This document shows positions 60,919 through 64,000 of a DNA stretch of 64,000 nt, in pieces. A program made the position numbers and the translations under genes. Within the stretch, counting starts at the first letter, position 1; each line of letters begins with the position of its first letter. This DNA is from JBEKHT01 sp049516595 (GTDB taxonomy: Bacteria; Chloroflexota; Anaerolineae; Anaerolineales; RBG-16-64-43): positions 1 through 64,000 of the forward strand of contig JBEKSY010000010.1 in NCBI GenBank assembly GCA_049516595.1, in the 5' to 3' direction. Below the pieces are notes generated by a model, which saw only the letters and a program-made list of their open reading frames with translations, was not told where the DNA came from and searched no databases.

Positions 60919-61647
60919 ATGGAGCTGACACGCTTTCTTCCATTCTTATCGACCCTCGTCACGCTCGCCTTCGCGGGTCTGGTAATGGCTCGCTACCGCG
61001 CGAGGCGGGGGACACATCTCTTCGTGTGGGGAATCGGATTACTGTGGTATGCGCTCGGGACCGGTTCCGAGGCCTTTTTGAGCTTGGCCTACAGCCCTTG
61101 GGTGCTCAAGTCCTGGTACCTGGCCGGGGCGATGTTGACCGCGGCTTGGCTCGGGCAGGGAACCTTGTTTCTCCTGGTTCGCAGACGCGGGCTCGCCTTG
61201 AGTACGCTCGTCCTGCTCGCGCTCGCTTCCAGCGCGGCAGCCATTCTCATCCTTGTTTCTCCGGTGGGGGCGGGAACCTACCAAGTGGCCTCGCCAGCCT
61301 CGGCCCAATACGGCCAGCTGCTGACCCGCGCGGCGGCCCTGATTGCCCTGACGATTGTCTTGAACCTGTACGGCACCATCCTCCTGGTGGGGGGTGCGCT
61401 CCTTTCCGCTTGGCTCTTCTGGAGAAAGCAGGTTCTGGCCAATCGGGTGCTGGGCAATATCCTGATCGCCGTGGGTGCCCTTTCTCCCGCTCTGGGCGGA
61501 ACTTTTCTCAAGCTGGGCCTGGCCGACTGGCTGTACGTCAGTGAGCTGGTGGGCAGTGTGGTCATGTATCTGGGGTTCCGGCTGGCGACTTCGGGGGCCC
61601 CCGTTCGCCGGCCCGTCGAGGAGCCGCAGCTTTCGCCCGCCCGCTGA
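60919..61647 (+). CDS. Seven-helix membrane protein, function unknown
   Basis: 242 residues with about seven TM helices spread evenly: FLPFLSTLVTLAFAGLVMA, LFVWGIGLLWYALGTGSEAF, SWYLAGAMLTAAWLGQGTLF, LSTLVLLALASSAAAILILV, AALIALTIVLNLYGTILLVGG, VLGNILIAVGALSPALGG and LYVSELVGSVVMYLGFRL. Loops carry RYRARRGTHLF and FWRKQVLANRVLG. The layout recalls small 7TM sensor modules, but no signature allows a call. GGAGG lies 5 nt before the ATG. It is 46 nt downstream of the small membrane peptide, so all three genes from the MerR-like gene may be one transcript. Confidence 0.75.
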   Translation: MELTRFLPFLSTLVTLAFAGLVMARYRARRGTHLFVWGIGLLWYALGTGSEAFLSLAYSPWVLKSWYLAGAMLTAAWLGQGTLFLLVRRRGLALSTLVLLALASSAAAILILVSPVGAGTYQVASPASAQYGQLLTRAAALIALTIVLNLYGTILLVGGALLSAWLFWRKQVLANRVLGNILIAVGALSPALGGTFLKLGLADWLYVSELVGSVVMYLGFRLATSGAPVRRPVEEPQLSPAR

Positions 61648-61771
61648 GCAGGCTCTCCGAACTCGTCTTGACCGGCCGGCCAGGGGAGATCGAGGCCCTT
61701 GCGGATCGATAGCGTGGCGGGAGGCCGGGATCCTTCCCCGGGGCCTACGCGAGGCGGCAGGGTGGCGAATG

Positions 61772-61777
61772 TATAAT
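61772..61777 (+). promoter_or_regulatory. -10 box of holA
   Basis: Perfect TATAAT, 7 nt before the GTG start of holA, predicting a leaderless mRNA. No clear -35 box. Confidence 0.55.
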
Positions 61778-61784
61778 CGCCTGC

Positions 61785-62849
61785 GTGCCCAAATCCCCGC
61801 CGCTGATCTACCTGTTTCATGGGACGGATGATCTTGCGCTCTCCGAGGCCTTGGCCCAGATGCGGTCCTCCATGGGGGATTCGGGCCTGGCCGAGCTCAA
61901 CACGACTCACTTCCAAGGCCGGACCGTCTCGCTGGCCGATTTGCAGGCGGCCTGTTTGGCCGCTCCCTTTCTGGTCCGGCGCCGACTGGTGGTGGTGGAA
62001 GGCTTGCTCCTGGATCGGGTCCCGAGGGCAGCGGGTGAGGCCCGCGAAGAAGAACCTCAGGAAGGGGGTGCCGCCGCGGGGGGGGAGCCTCACTCCTCGG
62101 ATTGGCAGGCCCTGCGCCTGTTGTTGGATCAAATCCCGGCCACTACGGCCTTGGTCTTCCTGGAGAGAGGCGCACTGTCGTCCAAGCATCCCATCCTGCG
62201 CTGGAGCGAGGAGCACAAGGATCGGGCGCTAGTGAAGCGCTTCGACCTGCCTCGCGGCGCGGGCCTGTCGGCCTGGGTGGGGCGGCGTGCGGAGGCACAG
62301 GGCGGGAGCATGGAGCCTCAGGCCGCAGAGCTCTTGGCCTCCTGGGTCGGCGAAGATCCGCGCCTTCTCGATCAGGAGGTGCAAAAGCTCCTGGCCTACG
62401 TCAACTATGCCCGGCCGGTTCGTCCTCAGGATGTGGAAGCGGTCACCCCGGAAGGGGCCCAGGCGAGCATCTTTGAGATGGTGGATGCTCTGGGAGAGCG
62501 CCGCGGCCAAAAGGCGCTGGACCTTCTCCGCAATCTGCTTCTCAAACAATCCCCCGCCTACGTGCTCGCGATGGTCGTTCGACAGTTTCGGTTGCTGATC
62601 CTGGTGCGGGAGGGGATCGAGGCCCGCCGCTCTGCCGAGGCCCTCTCCAGCGAGCTTGGCCTGCATCCCTTTGTGGCCCGCAAACTGGTGCAGCAGGCGC
62701 GCGGCTTCGGGCTGCCCGTCCTGGAGAGCATCTACCGCAGGTTGGCGGATCTAGACGAGGCGATCAAGACCGGGCGACTGGAGGCAGGCACGGCTTTGGA
62801 TCTGTTCGTTGGGGAAGTGTCCGCGGGTTCTGCGGCTTCTGTGCGCTGA
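61785..62849 (+). CDS. holA: DNA polymerase III subunit delta
   Basis: 354 residues from a GTG start. Delta opens the sliding clamp during clamp loading. Features: LIYLFHGTDDLALSEALAQM, LAAPFLVRRRLVVVEGLLL, a low-complexity insertion (about 80-105, EAREEEPQEGGAAAGGEP), FDLPRGAGLSAWVGRRAEAQGGSMEPQAAELLASWVGEDPRLLDQEVQKLLAYV, SIFEMVDALGERRGQKAL and the C-terminal collar domain VARKLVQQARGF and ETGT-like tail. The GTG is preceded by a TATAAT at 7 nt and no Shine-Dalgarno, so leaderless translation is likely. Converges on clpC with 30 nt between. Confidence 0.92.
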   Translation: MPKSPPLIYLFHGTDDLALSEALAQMRSSMGDSGLAELNTTHFQGRTVSLADLQAACLAAPFLVRRRLVVVEGLLLDRVPRAAGEAREEEPQEGGAAAGGEPHSSDWQALRLLLDQIPATTALVFLERGALSSKHPILRWSEEHKDRALVKRFDLPRGAGLSAWVGRRAEAQGGSMEPQAAELLASWVGEDPRLLDQEVQKLLAYVNYARPVRPQDVEAVTPEGAQASIFEMVDALGERRGQKALDLLRNLLLKQSPAYVLAMVVRQFRLLILVREGIEARRSAEALSSELGLHPFVARKLVQQARGFGLPVLESIYRRLADLDEAIKTGRLEAGTALDLFVGEVSAGSAASVR

Positions 62850-62879
62850 GGGCATCTCCCCGGCCCGGGGGCGGGGGCT

Positions 62880-64000
62880 CTAGGCGACCCGCGCCGGTTC
62901 GACCTTCTGGACCCGGTCAGGTTCCAGGCGTTGGAAGATGATCCCCTCCTGATCCGTGCGGTCGACCAGGACGGTATCCCCGGACTTGAAGTCCCCCTTG
63001 AGCATTCGGACCGACAGAGGCGACTCCACGTGTTTCTGCAAGGCGCGGCGCAGAGGGCGGGCCCCGAAGGAGGGGTCCAATCCCTCTTGGGCGAGCCATT
63101 GGCGCGCGGCGTCGGTCAGGCTCACCTTGAGCCCCATCTCGGAAAGCTGTCCGGCAATTCCCTTCATCTGCAGGTCGACGATTCTCTCCATGTCTTCGAG
63201 CTTGAGCGGGGAGAAAATGATGATCTCGTCGATGCGGTTGAGGAACTCGGGACGGAAGGTTGATTTGAGCGCCTCCTCGATCTTGGCATGGCTGCTGTCA
63301 ATCTCCCCATCCTCGCCGCGCCGGAACCCTAGCGAGCCCGAGCGCTTGACAAACTCGGTCCCGAGGTTGCTGGTCATGATCAGGACCGTGTTGCGGAAGT
63401 CCACCGCCCGGCCCTGGCCATCCGTCATGCGGCCGTCTTCCAGAATCTGCAGGAGGGCATTCCAAACGTCCGGATGGGCTTTCTCGATCTCATCGAAAAG
63501 CACCACGCGGTAGGGTCGCCGCCGCACGGCCTCGGTAAGTTGGCCGCCCTCTTCGTAGCCGACATAGCCGGGGGGCGCGCCGAACAGGCGGCTGACGGTG
63601 TGCTGCTCCCGATACTCGGACATATCGATGCGCACGAGGGCATCCTCGTCCTCGAAGAGGAACTGAGCCAGGGCTTTGGCCAGTTCGGTCTTGCCCACCC
63701 CGGAGGAACCCAGGAAAATGAAGGAACCAATGGGACGGCGCGGGTCCTTGAGCCCGGATCGGGCGCGGCGGATCGCGTCGGACAGGGCGTGGATGGCCTC
63801 ATCCTGCCCCACAATCCGTTCGTGCAGACGCTCCTCCATGTGCAGCAGCTTGTCGGATTCGGTCTCCATCATCTGCATGACGGGGATGCCCGTCCATTGT
63901 GCGACCACCTGGGCGATGTCGTTCTCGTCTACGACCTCATCCAAGCGGTGCTCGGACTCCCAGGTATTGCGCTTCTCGTTGAATTCCGACTCCAGGCGGA
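62880..64000 (-). CDS. clpC: ATP-dependent Clp protease ATPase ClpC, 3' part
   Basis: The open frame runs off the window end, giving the last 373 residues or so. At the edge it reads LESEFNEKRNTWESEHRLDEVVDENDIAQVVAQWTGIPV, the linker before the second AAA+ domain. D2 features: Walker A FLGSSGVGKTELAKALAQFLF, the pore loop GAPPGYVGYEEGGQLTEAVRRRPY, Walker B VVLFDEIEKAHPDVWN, sensor TSNLGTEF, and the GARPLRRALQKHVE sensor 2. ClpC unfolds substrates for ClpP; the short C-terminus and W-x-S-E linker fit ClpC rather than ClpB, but the N-terminal domain that would settle this is not in the window. Confidence 0.93.
   Translation of the reverse strand, partial: RLESEFNEKRNTWESEHRLDEVVDENDIAQVVAQWTGIPVMQMMETESDKLLHMEERLHERIVGQDEAIHALSDAIRRARSGLKDPRRPIGSFIFLGSSGVGKTELAKALAQFLFEDEDALVRIDMSEYREQHTVSRLFGAPPGYVGYEEGGQLTEAVRRRPYRVVLFDEIEKAHPDVWNALLQILEDGRMTDGQGRAVDFRNTVLIMTSNLGTEFVKRSGSLGFRRGEDGEIDSSHAKIEEALKSTFRPEFLNRIDEIIIFSPLKLEDMERIVDLQMKGIAGQLSEMGLKVSLTDAARQWLAQEGLDPSFGARPLRRALQKHVESPLSVRMLKGDFKSGDTVLVDRTDQEGIIFQRLEPDRVQKVEPARVA

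Overview
The window is a GC-rich bacterial chromosome segment that looks like Chloroflexota (probably the Anaerolineae side). That placement is inferred from several traits seen together: Thr/Pro-rich lipoproteins with NBR1-like Ig and concanavalin-like modules, a SpoVS gene among housekeeping genes, many L,D-transpeptidases, PMT-like membrane glycosyltransferases, and genes whose start codon lies 6-7 nt behind a -10 box. Almost all genes are ordinary chromosomal ones. The only mobile DNA recognised is a transposase remnant near 50.1-50.3 kb, next to a visibly AT-richer gene.

Layout. 0-5 kb (minus): infC-rpmI-rplT, with infC apparently starting at AUA and rplT cut by the window edge; then rpmH-rnpA-yidD-[PQQ lipoprotein]-yidC-jag, each group behind its own TTGAC-type promoter. 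5.4-7 kb: a small ArsR regulator with a palindrome inside its promoter, and a lipoprotein. 7.2-10.7 kb (plus): sdhCDAB. 11-17.6 kb (minus): a PaaG-like enoyl-CoA hydratase/isomerase, a small unknown, a zinc alcohol dehydrogenase next to an AAC(3)-fold acetyltransferase, proC-surE and an aldo/keto reductase. 17.9-28.2 kb: lipA, a repair set sbcD-sbcC-mutY, half of a chromate transporter, uvrA and a divergent DNPH1-like nucleotide hydrolase. 28-34 kb: a YitT protein, an RNase H-fold exonuclease with TPRs, and a response-regulator/kinase pair whose receiver domains both lack the phosphoacceptor Asp. 34.5-43 kb (plus): a DnaJ/CbpA chaperone, a bacterial eRF1-like protein, and a cell-wall cluster of three L,D-transpeptidases, an amidase, an unknown and a CnoX-like thioredoxin-TPR protein, closed by a strong bidirectional terminator.

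43-50 kb: a large lipoprotein, tRNA-Leu(UAA), a four-GAF sensor kinase and a divergent alanine racemase. 50-55.5 kb is the accessory part: transposase remnant, two membrane glycosyltransferases and a desert of about 1 kb. 55.5-58.3 kb: a tiny LuxR-type regulator behind a consensus promoter with an embedded GAAC-N4-GTTC palindrome, two paralogous lipoproteins and spoVS. 58.3-64 kb: holB, an HU-like protein, a MerR-like regulator coupled to a 46-residue membrane peptide, a seven-helix membrane protein, holA and the 3' part of clpC.

The most notable signals are the AUA start of infC, a recurring promoter design with 18-nt spacers, a set of apparently leaderless genes (arsR, sbcD, first ldt, holB, holA), the pseudo-receiver two-component pair, and the SOS-box-like operator over the orphan LuxR gene. 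No CRISPR array, prophage, integron or clear defence system was seen.
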